From Rhizosaccharibacter radicis (GTDB lineage: Bacteria > Pseudomonadota > Alphaproteobacteria > Acetobacterales > Acetobacteraceae): 64,000 nt of DNA. The notes below the pieces were generated by a model. That model was given only the letters and a program-made list of their open reading frames with translations, searched no databases and was not told the DNA's origin. Positions within the stretch are counted from its first letter, which is position 1. The number at the start of each line of letters is the position of its first letter. This document shows positions 44,995 to 54,069 of this stretch, one piece after another. Both the position numbers and the translations under genes were made by a program. Location of the stretch: assembly GCA_024508355.1 (NCBI GenBank), contig JAMZEJ010000009.1, forward strand, positions 1 through 64,000, given 5' to 3'.

Positions 44995-47426
44995 GCGGCG
45001 CCACGGTCGCCGGCACCGCGTCGTCCGGGTCGAGCCGCCCCGCGCGGCCTCCCGGGCCCGAAATGCTGCGCGCGCTTCGGGCCACGGTGGCGGCGGACGG
45101 GCGCGACATGCTGTTCGTGGCGCGCACCCTGCTCGCCTGCTGCATCGCGCTCTACGTCGCGTTCGCGCTGCAGCTGCAATCGCCGATGTCGTCTGTGACC
45201 ACGGTGGTGATCGTGGCGGCGCCCACCAACGGCGCCATCGTCAGCAAGAGCCTGTGGCGGTTGATCGGCACCGTGATCGGCGCGGCGGCGGCCGTGCTGC
45301 TGATGGCGTGGTTCGCGCAGTCGCCCGTGCTGTTCATCGCGGCGCTCAGCCTGTGCATCGGGGTCGCCTGCTTCGTCTCGTCGCTGCTGCGCTTCTTCAA
45401 GGCCTACGGCGCGGTGCTGGCCGGCTACACCATCATCATCGTCAGCGCGGGCGCGTTCCACGCCCCGGACGACATCTTCCTCGACGCCCTGTCGCGGTTG
45501 TCGGCGGTGTCGGTCGGGCTGGCCAGCGCGGCCGCGGTGTTCCTGCTGACGGTGCTGCCCCGGACCTCCGCGCTCGGCGGCACCATCGAGGCGCTGCTGC
45601 GCGACGTGGCCGCCTTGTTCGTGCGTCTGCGACAGGAAGGAGACATCGCGGCGGATCAGCCCCGGCTGCGTCCGGCGCTGCTGGCCCGCATCGTGGCGCT
45701 GGACGAAGGCATCGAATACGGAGCCGCCGAAAGCTATGCGCTGCGTCGCCGCCGCCGCCGCTTCCGCCTCGCCACCTCGCGGCTGCTCGCGCTGCTGTCG
45801 GCGGTGGAGCCGGTGCACGCGACGGTGACGCCCTCACCCGCGGTCGCGCGCGCGCGGCGGCTGGCGCACGAGGCGATGGCGCGCGTGGCGGACCGCTCGG
45901 CGGCGCTGCCCGTGGTGATCGCCGACCTGCAGCGGGCGGAGGAAGCGCTGGCGGAGATGGCCGAGCATGCCGGCACGGGGGACGAGCTGCTGGTGGCGCT
46001 GCACGAACGCGACCTGCTCGGCCAGGCACGCCGCACCGCCCTGGCACTGCTGCCGGGCGGGGAAAGCGGCGCCGTCGCCGCGCAACGCCGGGTGCGGCTG
46101 CGGCCGCTGCCGGAATGGCATGCGGCGGGGCGCAACGCGGTCCGCGGCGCCCTGGTGACGCTGATCGCGGGCCTGTTCTGGTATGTGTCGCAATGGCCGT
46201 CCGGCCCGTCCCTGCTCGCCTATCTGGTGCCCGCTTCCTGTCTGCTCGCCACCAACCCGTCCGCGTCGCGTGCCAGCGTGCAATTCGCAACCGGCACCCT
46301 GATCGGCGTGCCGATGGCGTTGTTCTGCCAGATCATGCTGCTGCCGCAGATCGACGGGTTTCCGCTGCTGGCGGCGTCGCTCTGCTTGTGCCTGGCGCCG
46401 GGGATCTGGCTGCAGACCCGGCCGCGATTCCGGCTGATGGCCACGGGCTTTTCCGTGTTCTTCTGCGCGATGATCAGCGTGCACAACCCGATCGCCTTCG
46501 ACGACGTGGCGCTGTTCAACAACCTGTCCACCTTCGTGATCGGCCCTGGCCTGCTGGTGATGGTGTTCCGGGTGCTGCTGCCGGCGGACGTGAGCGGCGA
46601 CGCGCGGCGCTTCGCCCGGTCGCTGACCGCCGCCGTGGAACGGCTCGCGCGACGCGGGGTGCGCGGGATCGCGGCCGGCACCGACCGGCTCGGGGTCGAA
46701 GGCTTCGAGCACTGGCAGGACCAGCAGATGCAGAAGGTGCTGCGGCTCGAACAGCGGGCCGCCCAGCTTCCGCCCGAGATCGGCCGCCGTGCCGCGCGCG
46801 CCGCCTATCTGGTGCTGGCGCTCGGACGCACGGCGGTGTCGCTGCGCGCCCTGCGCCGCCGGTCGGAGCTGCCGCCCGATGTCGCAGCGGCGCTGGATGC
46901 CGGACTCGCGGCCATGGGACATGTGTCGCGGGACCCGGCGGCGGCGCGCGACCGGATCGCCGCGGCGGGACGCGGCCTGGATCGGGCCGGCGCCGAAGAG
47001 GCGGCCGGAGGGGAACGACCCGACGCTCCCGTCGCCGGGCCGGCCGGGAACGGTCCGGCCCTGCCGGTTCCGGATGCAAGCGCTTCCCCGGCGCCCCCGC
47101 CACCGGAAGCGGCGATACCGCCCGCGCCGCCAGACGACCGACCCGCGGAGATGCCGGCGGCGGCGCGTGCCGCGGACCGGGACGAGTCAGCGTCCGGAAC
47201 ACAGGTCACGCCCCCCACGCCACCGGACGGCACGGCGCCACCATCCGCCCGCGCGCCCATCGCCGCCGACCGGTCCGCCCGGCTGCGGCGCGAGGCGCGG
47301 GGGCTCCTGGGCGAGGCCGCCCTGCTGATCGAGCACGCGGACGGGCTGCTGCGCGCCGGGTGCCCCCTCCTTCGGCCGGACTGGCGACCCGGAGCGCCGG
47401 GCGACGAGCGGACGGCGCGATGCTGA
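44991..47426 (+). CDS. FUSC-family inner-membrane efflux protein (AaeB-like)
   Basis: An 811-residue membrane protein with two clusters of transmembrane helices (about residues 40-190 and 390-530) separated and followed by cytoplasmic regions, the FUSC/AaeB layout. Conserved segments include APTNGAIVSKSLWRLIGTVIGA and, in the second half, NPSASRASVQFATGTLIGVP. It probably exports aromatic carboxylic acids or similar compounds. It works with the DUF1656, HlyD and outer-membrane factor genes that follow. A Pro/Ala-rich stretch near residues 680-750 extends the cytoplasmic tail. It overlaps marR and the DUF1656 gene, so expression is coupled. Confidence 0.92.
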   Translation: MSGATVAGTASSGSSRPARPPGPEMLRALRATVAADGRDMLFVARTLLACCIALYVAFALQLQSPMSSVTTVVIVAAPTNGAIVSKSLWRLIGTVIGAAAAVLLMAWFAQSPVLFIAALSLCIGVACFVSSLLRFFKAYGAVLAGYTIIIVSAGAFHAPDDIFLDALSRLSAVSVGLASAAAVFLLTVLPRTSALGGTIEALLRDVAALFVRLRQEGDIAADQPRLRPALLARIVALDEGIEYGAAESYALRRRRRRFRLATSRLLALLSAVEPVHATVTPSPAVARARRLAHEAMARVADRSAALPVVIADLQRAEEALAEMAEHAGTGDELLVALHERDLLGQARRTALALLPGGESGAVAAQRRVRLRPLPEWHAAGRNAVRGALVTLIAGLFWYVSQWPSGPSLLAYLVPASCLLATNPSASRASVQFATGTLIGVPMALFCQIMLLPQIDGFPLLAASLCLCLAPGIWLQTRPRFRLMATGFSVFFCAMISVHNPIAFDDVALFNNLSTFVIGPGLLVMVFRVLLPADVSGDARRFARSLTAAVERLARRGVRGIAAGTDRLGVEGFEHWQDQQMQKVLRLEQRAAQLPPEIGRRAARAAYLVLALGRTAVSLRALRRRSELPPDVAAALDAGLAAMGHVSRDPAAARDRIAAAGRGLDRAGAEEAAGGERPDAPVAGPAGNGPALPVPDASASPAPPPPEAAIPPAPPDDRPAEMPAAARAADRDESASGTQVTPPTPPDGTAPPSARAPIAADRSARLRREARGLLGEAALLIEHADGLLRAGCPLLRPDWRPGAPGDERTARC

Positions 47427-47614
47427 GCGAGCTGCATCTGTCCGGCGTGCTGTTCGCGCCGATCACTCTCTACGCGCTGGTGGCGATCGCCATCACGCTC
47501 GTGCTGCGCGCCGTGATCTGGCGCAGCGGCCTCGCGCGCTGGCTGTGGCACCTGCCGCTGATGGAGGTGGCCCTGTTCGTCTGCGTCCTGTCGCTCCTCG
47601 TGATGTATTTCTGA
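47420..47614 (+). CDS. DUF1656 (AaeX/YdhI-like) small membrane protein
   Basis: A 64-residue protein with two hydrophobic helices and the family opening LSELHLSGVLFAPITLYALVA. DUF1656 proteins accompany AaeA/AaeB-type pumps in many proteobacteria; their role in the complex is not established. The ATG overlaps the FUSC stop by 7 bp. Context is strong even though the protein is too short for much internal evidence. Confidence 0.88.
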   Translation: MLSELHLSGVLFAPITLYALVAIAITLVLRAVIWRSGLARWLWHLPLMEVALFVCVLSLLVMYF

Positions 47615-47629
47615 GCCGGAACCGTTCCC

Positions 47630-48547
47630 GTGTCGCCGTTGTCCCTGCTTCGCGCCCTCGTGCGCATCGTCCTGACCCTCGCGGTGGTGGTCGCCGCCCT
47701 CGTGCTCGGGCTGTCCCTGTGGCGCACCTACATGGTGTCGCCCTGGACGCGCGACGGGCGGGTGCGCGCCTATGTGGTGGACGTGGCGCCGGAAGTGTCG
47801 GGCACGGTGGTGTCGGTGCCGGTGCGCGACAACCAGCTCGTGCACAAGGGCGATCCGTTGTTCGTGATCGATCCGGTGCGCTTCCGCCTGGCGATCGCCG
47901 AGGCGCAGGCCAGGCTCGCGGGCGCCAAGGAGGATCTGCGGCTGCGGCTGTCGGACGCGAAGCGCCGCGAAGGGCTGGCCGGGATCGTGTCGGCGGAGGA
48001 ACGCGAACGCTTCAACTCCACCGCGGAAACCCAGCAGGCGGCGGTCGATGCGGCGCAGGCGGCGCTCGACGTGGCGAAGCTCAACCTCCAGCGCGCCACG
48101 CTGTATTCGCCGGTCAACGGCTACGTCACCAACCTGCTGCTGCGCGACGGCGACTACGTGACCGCCGGCCAGGCCCGGGTCGCGGTGCTCGATCGGGACA
48201 GCTTCTGGGTGTACGGCTATTTCGAGGAAACCAAGCTGCACGGCATCGCGGCCGGCGCCCCGGCCCGGATCAAGCTGATGGGCTACCGGCCGGTGCTGCG
48301 CGGGCATGTGGACAGTCTCGCCGCCGGCATCAACGATCAGAACGGCAGTCCCGACCGTCTCGGTCTGCAGAACGTGAACCCGGTCTTCACCTGGGTCCGT
48401 CTGGCGCAACGCATTCCGGTGCGCATCCACATCGACAACATTCCCGCCGGCGTGACGCTCGCGGCCGGCATGACCTGCTCGGTGGCGGTGGGGCCGGAAG
48501 CCCACGACCGTCCGCGATTGTCGAGCTGGCTCCAGGATCATCTGTGA
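47630..48547 (+). CDS. HlyD-family periplasmic adaptor (AaeA-like)
   Basis: A 305-residue membrane-fusion protein. It has one N-terminal transmembrane helix (about 8-28), the biotinyl-lipoyl half motif (TYMVSPWTRDGRVRAYVVDVAPEVSGTVVSVPVRDNQLVHKGDPLFVID), an alpha-helical hairpin (about 75-140), and the second lipoyl half with LYSPVNGYVTNLLLRDGDYV. It bridges the FUSC pump to the outer-membrane factor. The GTG start at 47630 lies 15 bp after the DUF1656 stop; it is the only start that preserves the membrane helix. Length is normal for AaeA. Confidence 0.93.
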   Translation: MSPLSLLRALVRIVLTLAVVVAALVLGLSLWRTYMVSPWTRDGRVRAYVVDVAPEVSGTVVSVPVRDNQLVHKGDPLFVIDPVRFRLAIAEAQARLAGAKEDLRLRLSDAKRREGLAGIVSAEERERFNSTAETQQAAVDAAQAALDVAKLNLQRATLYSPVNGYVTNLLLRDGDYVTAGQARVAVLDRDSFWVYGYFEETKLHGIAAGAPARIKLMGYRPVLRGHVDSLAAGINDQNGSPDRLGLQNVNPVFTWVRLAQRIPVRIHIDNIPAGVTLAAGMTCSVAVGPEAHDRPRLSSWLQDHL

Positions 48548-48557
48548 GGCTGTCCCG

Positions 48558-50273
48558 ATGATGCGCGATGGGATGCGGCAGCGTCGCGACACGACGAGCC
48601 GCGACGCGACGGGTGCGCCGCGAAAGCGCGCCATCCTCCGCCACGCCATTCCCCGCCCCGACGGGGAGCACGGCGCGCGATCCGGCGGCTGGGCGCCGGT
48701 GCTGCGCGGCGGCAGCTGGCATCCCGTCACGCAGCGCGCCCCCGCCCCGGCGCGGCCGGTGGGGGCATCCGGGGTGCGGCCGGCAAGCCGCCGCCGCGCC
48801 GCGCCGATGCTCGGGCTCGCGATGCTGCTGGCCGGCTGCAAGGTCGGGCCGGCCTATCGCGCCCCCACCGCCGTGGTGCCGGGAAACTGGAGCGAGCACC
48901 GCGCCACCGCGGAAGAGCTGGCGCGCACGCAGGCGCGGATGCGACGCTGGTGGGGCAGCTTCGACGATCCGATGCTCGACCGGCTGGTGGACCGCACCAT
49001 CCGCGGCAACTACGACCTCCAGATCGCGGGCGAACGGCTGCTGGCGGCACGGGCACTGCGCGACCAGATCGCATCGCAGCTCTATCCTCAGGTGGACGTG
49101 CTCGGCGCCGGCGGCATCCAGCGCTACAGCACCACCCTGCAATATCCGCCGCTGCCCGGCATCAGCTCGGACAACCGGCTGTGGGAGTACGGCACCACCG
49201 TGAGCTGGCAGCTGGACCTGTTCGGCCGGCTGCGCCGCTCGGTGGAAGCGCAGGACGCGGCCGTGCAGGCGGGCGTGGAACAAAGGCGCGGCCTGCTGCT
49301 GTCCACCCTGGCGGAGGTGGCGAGCGACTACTGCTCCCTCCGGGTAACGCAGCAGCAGCTCGGCATCGCCAAGAAGAACATCGCCGCCGCCGACGATGCG
49401 CTGAAGCTCACGCAGAAGGTCTACACCCAGGGTCTCGGCACCACGCTGCAGGTGGCGCAGGCCCAGGCGCAGCTGGAAACCGAGCAGGCGACCGTGCAAC
49501 CGCTGCAAACCCGCATCGCGCAGCTGTCGCACGCGCTGGCCATCCTGGCCGGCGAGCTTCCGGCCTCGTTCGAGGCGGAACTCGCCCAGCCGGCATCTCC
49601 GCCCACGGTGCCGGCGCTGCCGGTCGCTCTGCCCTCCGCCGTGATCGCCAACCGCCCCGACATCCGCGAGCGCGAGCGGCAGTTCGCCCAGGCCACGGCG
49701 CGCGTCGGCGTGGCGGTGGCCCAGCTCTATCCGAGCTTCACCCTGCCGCTGTCGTTCACGCCCATGGCCAGCATGGTGCACGAGCTGTTCACCGCGAGCA
49801 GCCTCGCCTGGTCGGCGCTGCTTCAGGCGAGCATCCCGGTTTATCACGGCGGCGGCCTCGCGGCGCAGGTCCGCGAGGCGCGGGCCAACGCGGAGGCCGC
49901 TCGGCTGTCCTACCAGAACACGGTGCTGCACGCGTTCGGCGAGGTGGAGGACCGGCTCGTCGCCTTCAACAACGATGCCGTGCGCGCCGACACCCTGCAC
50001 AAGGCGGCCCGCGACGACGCCCTGGCGCTGGACCGGGCGCGCAGGCTGTATGCGGCCGGCCTGTCGGGCTTCCTCGACGTGCTGACGGCCGAACGCTCCG
50101 CCTATGCCGGCGAGAACGCCGCCGCCCTGGGCGAGCTGGCCCGGATGCAGGACGCGATCGCCCTGTTCGTGGCCCTGGGCGCCGGGTGGCAGGGCGTGGA
50201 TCTGCACGACAATCCCCTGCCGGTGGACGAACAACAACAGCATGCCGAGGCGGCCGCGCACCGGACGCCCTGA
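48558..50273 (+). CDS. NodT-type outer-membrane efflux lipoprotein (TolC superfamily)
   Basis: A 571-residue protein. A lipobox LLAGCK follows a hydrophobic stretch near residue 93, and the paired outer-membrane-factor repeats follow (WGSFDDPMLDRLVDRTIRGNYDLQIAGERLLAARAL, then the second, GFLDVLTAERSAYAGENAAALGELARMQDAIALF). It is the outer-membrane channel of the pump. The first ATG (48558) gives about 85 residues before the lipobox, which is unusually long for a signal peptide, so a later start is likely; none stands out. It is the last gene of the efflux operon, 10 bp after the HlyD gene. Confidence 0.9.
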   Translation: MMRDGMRQRRDTTSRDATGAPRKRAILRHAIPRPDGEHGARSGGWAPVLRGGSWHPVTQRAPAPARPVGASGVRPASRRRAAPMLGLAMLLAGCKVGPAYRAPTAVVPGNWSEHRATAEELARTQARMRRWWGSFDDPMLDRLVDRTIRGNYDLQIAGERLLAARALRDQIASQLYPQVDVLGAGGIQRYSTTLQYPPLPGISSDNRLWEYGTTVSWQLDLFGRLRRSVEAQDAAVQAGVEQRRGLLLSTLAEVASDYCSLRVTQQQLGIAKKNIAAADDALKLTQKVYTQGLGTTLQVAQAQAQLETEQATVQPLQTRIAQLSHALAILAGELPASFEAELAQPASPPTVPALPVALPSAVIANRPDIRERERQFAQATARVGVAVAQLYPSFTLPLSFTPMASMVHELFTASSLAWSALLQASIPVYHGGGLAAQVREARANAEAARLSYQNTVLHAFGEVEDRLVAFNNDAVRADTLHKAARDDALALDRARRLYAAGLSGFLDVLTAERSAYAGENAAALGELARMQDAIALFVALGAGWQGVDLHDNPLPVDEQQQHAEAAAHRTP

Positions 50274-50452
50274 GCCGGCGGAACCGGTCCGGAACGTGGG
50301 ACGCGCGCCGCTCGCGCTCATGATTCCATGAGCGATCTTCATGCCCATGTCGCCGCCCCGGCCGCTATGCTGGCGCCTCCGCGGCGATTCCCGGCCGGCC
50401 CGGGCACCGGTCCCGATTCCGGACGCTCCGCAGGAGACTAAGGAGAGCTGGC

Positions 50453-50878
50453 ATGTCCGGTACATCGAGCACGCGTTCCGGCGGATGCCATTGCGGTGCG
50501 GTGCGGTTCGAGGTGACGCTGAGCGGGGATCTGGCCGGGGTGCGACGCTGCACCTGCTCCTTCTGCCGGATGCGAGGGGCCGTGGTGGTTCCGGCGGGAG
50601 CGGGCGGCGTCCGGATCGAGCGGGGCGAGGACAGCCTGACCCGCTATCGCTTCAACACCGGCGTAGCCGAGCATTTCTTCTGCCGGCACTGCGGCATCTA
50701 CACCCACCATAAGCGGCGCTCGGACCCCGGCCAGCACGCCGTCAACGTCGCGTGCCTGGACGGGATCAGCCCGTTCGACTTTCCTGCGGTGCCGGTGATG
50801 GACGGGATCAATCATCCGAACGATTCGGGCGGCCCGGAACGGCTGGCCGGCACGCTGCATTTCGTGCCGGCCGATTGA
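50453..50878 (+). CDS. GFA-family glutathione-dependent aldehyde-type enzyme
   Basis: A 141-residue zinc-binding GFA/CENP-V-like protein. Cysteine motifs are GCHCGAV (C12, C14), CTCSFC (C33, C35, C38) and FCRHCG (C77, C80), which hold two zinc ions. The name comes from glutathione-dependent formaldehyde-activating enzyme; the activity of this member is unknown. AGGAGAGC upstream of the ATG gives strong support for the start. It stands alone between the efflux operon and the convergent GNAT gene. Confidence 0.9.
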   Translation: MSGTSSTRSGGCHCGAVRFEVTLSGDLAGVRRCTCSFCRMRGAVVVPAGAGGVRIERGEDSLTRYRFNTGVAEHFFCRHCGIYTHHKRRSDPGQHAVNVACLDGISPFDFPAVPVMDGINHPNDSGGPERLAGTLHFVPAD

Positions 50879-50984
50879 TCGCGGACCGTCGCGCGACGGG
50901 AATCGTGAGGCCGCGGCGGCCGACGCCCAACGTAAGCGGTTGCGCGTCCGCGATGCAGGGCGAAGAAGCGGAGGGGCCGGCGCG

Positions 50985-51608
50985 CTAGCGCTCGCGCGGC
51001 GCGTCGAGCTGCCAGCGCAGGTGGGTGCGCACGGCGGGCCATTCCGCCGCGACGATGCTGTAGACACAGCTGTCGCGCAACGAGCCATCCAGCATCCGCT
51101 GATGGGCGCGGAGCACGCCGTCCAGCTTCGCGCCCAGCCGTTCGATCGCGCGGCGGCTCGCGTGGTTGAGGAAATGCGTGCGGAACTCCACCGCGACGAC
51201 GCTCCATGTCTCGAAAGCGTGGCTCAGCAGAAGCCATTTGGCCTCGGTGTTGAGCGCGGTGCGGCGCACGGACGCGGCATACCAGGTCGAGCCGATCTCC
51301 ACGCGCGGCACCGCACGGTCGATGTTCATGAAGCTGGTCATGCCGACGATCCTGTTGTCGGAAGGCCGGACCACGGTGAAGGGCAGCATGCCGTGCTTGT
51401 TGCGCAGCTCCAGCCGTCGCTCGATCTCGGCGGTCATGCCCTCCGGCGTGGGAACGCTGGTGTACCAGAGCCGCCATCCCTCGCCGTCGCGTGCCGCGTC
51501 GCGCAGATCCGCCGCATGGTCCTGGGACAGAGGCAGCAAACGGACATGCTCGCCGTCCAGCGATACGGGTTCGATCTGGAAGCGTGGGGCGGCGGACGGT
51601 CCGGTCAT
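50985..51608 (-). CDS. GNAT-family N-acetyltransferase (RimJ-like)
   Basis: A 207-residue GNAT protein of the ribosomal-protein-acetyltransferase-like kind (Acetyltransf_3): VRLLPLSQDHAADL, IVGMTSFMNIDRAVPRVEIGSTWY for beta4-type strands, and THFLNHASRRAIERLGAKLDGVLRAHQRM in the CoA-binding and C-terminal part. The acceptor is unknown. It begins 31 bp downstream of the siderophore receptor gene on the same strand, so it may be co-transcribed and iron-regulated. Confidence 0.85.
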   Translation of the reverse strand: MTGPSAAPRFQIEPVSLDGEHVRLLPLSQDHAADLRDAARDGEGWRLWYTSVPTPEGMTAEIERRLELRNKHGMLPFTVVRPSDNRIVGMTSFMNIDRAVPRVEIGSTWYAASVRRTALNTEAKWLLLSHAFETWSVVAVEFRTHFLNHASRRAIERLGAKLDGVLRAHQRMLDGSLRDSCVYSIVAAEWPAVRTHLRWQLDAPRER

Positions 51609-51639
51609 GCGGCATCCTGCGGTTCGGGGGCGGCGAACG

Positions 51640-53874
51640 CTACCAGTGATAGCGGATGCCGCCCAGCACGGTGCGCTGCGGGCCGTAGAAGCACCATTGC
51701 TGGCCATAGCAGGACGCAAGATAGGTACGATCGAACAGGTTGGTGGCGTTCACGTAGAGCTGCGCATCGTGGATCCAGCGGCGCCGGACCGTGAGATCGT
51801 AATGCAGCGTGAGATCGACAAGCGTGGTCTGCGAGATGTTGAGCGTGTTGTCCGCGTTGCCGGCCGATGGACCGATGAAGCGGATGCCGGCGCCGGCGCC
51901 GAGGCCCACCAGCCTGCCGCGCCGCAGGGTGTAGTCCGCCCAGCCCGACGCCGAGTGCTTGGGCACCGCCTGGAACGCCTTGCCCTGCAGGCCGGAATTG
52001 TCCTTGGTGTAGATCGCATCGAGGTAGGTGTAGGAGGCGACCAGATCGAGACCCGGAACCGGACTCGCGTGCGCCTCCACCTCGAAACCTCGCGAGCGGC
52101 CCTGGCCGGCCTGGATCGTGTTCTGGGCATTTCGCGGATCGGGGGTCGTGAGGTTGTTCTGCTTGATCTGGAAGGCGCTCGCGGTGATCAGCGTGTTCCA
52201 GCCCGGCGGCTGATATTTGACGCCGGCCTCGTACTGCTCGCCGGTGGTGGGCTTGAAGCCCTGCCCGAACAGGTTCGTTCCCGTGGTCGGCTGGAAGGAT
52301 TGCGAATAGGAGAAATAGGGCGCGATGCCGCCCGCGAATTCGTACAGGATGCCCGCGCGCCCGGTGAACTTGCGGTCGAAGCTGTCGGACGTGGTGCGCG
52401 ATAGCCGGTTGTAGGTGCTGGTTCCGGCGAAATCGTAGCGCCCGCCGCCCAGGATGATCAGGCGGCCGATCCTGATCTGGTCCTGGCCGTAGAAGCCCAC
52501 CTGCCCGAATGACTGCGTGGTGTCGGAATACACGGGCGGCGAGGCGACCGGCAGGCCGTAGACCGGCGCCCAGATATCGAGCGGCGGCGCGCCGGCGCCG
52601 GTGAAATCGCCCGCGAGCGTCGTGGCGCTTCCCTGGTTCTGGTAGTCGACGCCCAGCAGGAACAGGTGCGACATCGGACCGGTGCGAGCCCGCAGGCTGG
52701 CCTGGTTGTCCACCGTGAACGTGTTGGCGCCGGCGACCGAGCCGATCACCCCGCGCGCCAGCAGCTCGTTGTTCGGCAGATGCTGAGTCTGGTAGCCGTA
52801 ACCTGCGGTGTAGACGCTGCGGTAGTCGCCGTTGACCTGCAGCCAGCGGAATTTCTGCTTCACGGCGAAGCGGTCGCTGAACCGGTGTTCAAGCTGGTAG
52901 CCCAGGCCGTACTGCGTACGGTCGTAGTTCTCGAAGTTGCTGTCGCCGTCGTAGAAGGACCGGCTGAGCTGGCCGCGCGGGTTGCCGATGATGGTGCCGC
53001 TTTGGGGGAACGCGCCGTAATAGCCGCCGTAGGGATCGCGCTGGTAGAAGCCCTGCAGCGTCAGCGACGTGTTCGTGTCCGGGACCCAGCTCAGCGACGG
53101 CTGCACCAGCACCCGGCGCTGCCTGACATGATCCACCTGCGCGCCGCCGTTCCGCACCAGCCCGGTGACGCGGTAGAGCCAGTGCCCGGCCTGGTCGATC
53201 GGGCCGCTGAGATCGGCGGTGCCCTGCACCTGTCCGAAGGTGCCGCCTTCCGCGCCCAGCTCGTGATACGGGGTGGCGGTCGGCAGCTTCGAAACCTCGT
53301 TGATCAAGCCGGCGGGATTGCTCTGGCCGTAGAGCACGGACGCCGGGCCCTTGAGCACCTCGATCCTGTCCACCGCGTAGCTGTCGATCTGCGGGGTGAT
53401 ATAGGTCGCGCCCAGCAGCTTCATGCCGTCCAGGTAGGTGTTGTTGATCGAGCCGATGGTGCCGAAGCCGCGCAGGGTGAACTGGTCGAACTGGTTGCCC
53501 GATCCGCCGCGCGTCTGGGTGTTGATGCCGGCGGTGTAGCGCAGCGCCTCGTTCAGCGTGTGCGCGTCCTGCTGGGTCAGCTGCGCGCGCGGGATCACCG
53601 TCACCGATTGCGGCGTCTCGATCAGGGGCGTGTCGGTCTTGGTGCCGGAGGACGCGTCCGTGGTCATGAAGCCGTGGCGCTGACCCTTCACCAGCACGTC
53701 CTCGCTTCCCGTCTCGGCCGCGTCGTCGGACTGATCGGCGTCCTGCGCGAAGGCCGGAGCCAGCGCGAAGACCGGGACGCAGGCCGACGCGACGAGGCCC
53801 GGCAGCACGATCCCCGCCCAGCGGAGCCCACCGCGCTTCGAACGTGGCCGGCGGCGGCGGGGGGAAAGCGGCAT
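51640..53874 (-). CDS. TonB-dependent siderophore receptor
   Basis: A 744-residue receptor with an export signal ending near AFAQ. Plug motifs are typical of ferric-siderophore receptors: TPLIETPQSVTVIPRAQL, RGFGTIGSINNTYLDGMKL, and VDRIEVLKGPASVLYGQSNPAGLINEVSKLP. The C terminus NATNLFDRTYLASCYGQQWCFYGPQRTVLGGIRYHW matches the family's last strands. A near-ideal GGAGGTGATC site 4-5 bp before ATG 53874 fixes the start. A Fur box sits about 40 bp upstream, so iron repression is expected. The exact siderophore is unknown. Confidence 0.94.
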   Translation of the reverse strand: MPLSPRRRRPRSKRGGLRWAGIVLPGLVASACVPVFALAPAFAQDADQSDDAAETGSEDVLVKGQRHGFMTTDASSGTKTDTPLIETPQSVTVIPRAQLTQQDAHTLNEALRYTAGINTQTRGGSGNQFDQFTLRGFGTIGSINNTYLDGMKLLGATYITPQIDSYAVDRIEVLKGPASVLYGQSNPAGLINEVSKLPTATPYHELGAEGGTFGQVQGTADLSGPIDQAGHWLYRVTGLVRNGGAQVDHVRQRRVLVQPSLSWVPDTNTSLTLQGFYQRDPYGGYYGAFPQSGTIIGNPRGQLSRSFYDGDSNFENYDRTQYGLGYQLEHRFSDRFAVKQKFRWLQVNGDYRSVYTAGYGYQTQHLPNNELLARGVIGSVAGANTFTVDNQASLRARTGPMSHLFLLGVDYQNQGSATTLAGDFTGAGAPPLDIWAPVYGLPVASPPVYSDTTQSFGQVGFYGQDQIRIGRLIILGGGRYDFAGTSTYNRLSRTTSDSFDRKFTGRAGILYEFAGGIAPYFSYSQSFQPTTGTNLFGQGFKPTTGEQYEAGVKYQPPGWNTLITASAFQIKQNNLTTPDPRNAQNTIQAGQGRSRGFEVEAHASPVPGLDLVASYTYLDAIYTKDNSGLQGKAFQAVPKHSASGWADYTLRRGRLVGLGAGAGIRFIGPSAGNADNTLNISQTTLVDLTLHYDLTVRRRWIHDAQLYVNATNLFDRTYLASCYGQQWCFYGPQRTVLGGIRYHW

Positions 53875-53912
53875 CGGGATCACCTCCAAGAGAACGAGTG
53901 ATCCCCCATAAT

Positions 53913-53931
53913 GATAATGATAACTATTCTC
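53913..53931. promoter_or_regulatory. Fur box
   Basis: GATAATGATAACTATTCTC matches 16 of 19 positions of the classical Fur consensus GATAATGATAATCATTATC. It lies 39 bp upstream of the siderophore-receptor ATG and in the intergenic region shared with the Nramp-like gene (start 54070), so it may act on both. Confidence 0.88.
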
Positions 53932-54069
53932 AACAGTGGGTGAGCGGGTTTACGGTGCCGGCAACGGTTCGTCGCACCCGTCGCCGGCTCGCACCGTACG
54001 GCAGGATCGCCGTTGCCCGGCCACCGCTCCCAAACGCGAACCCCTCCCCCGGCCGTCCGTTGCGGCGGG

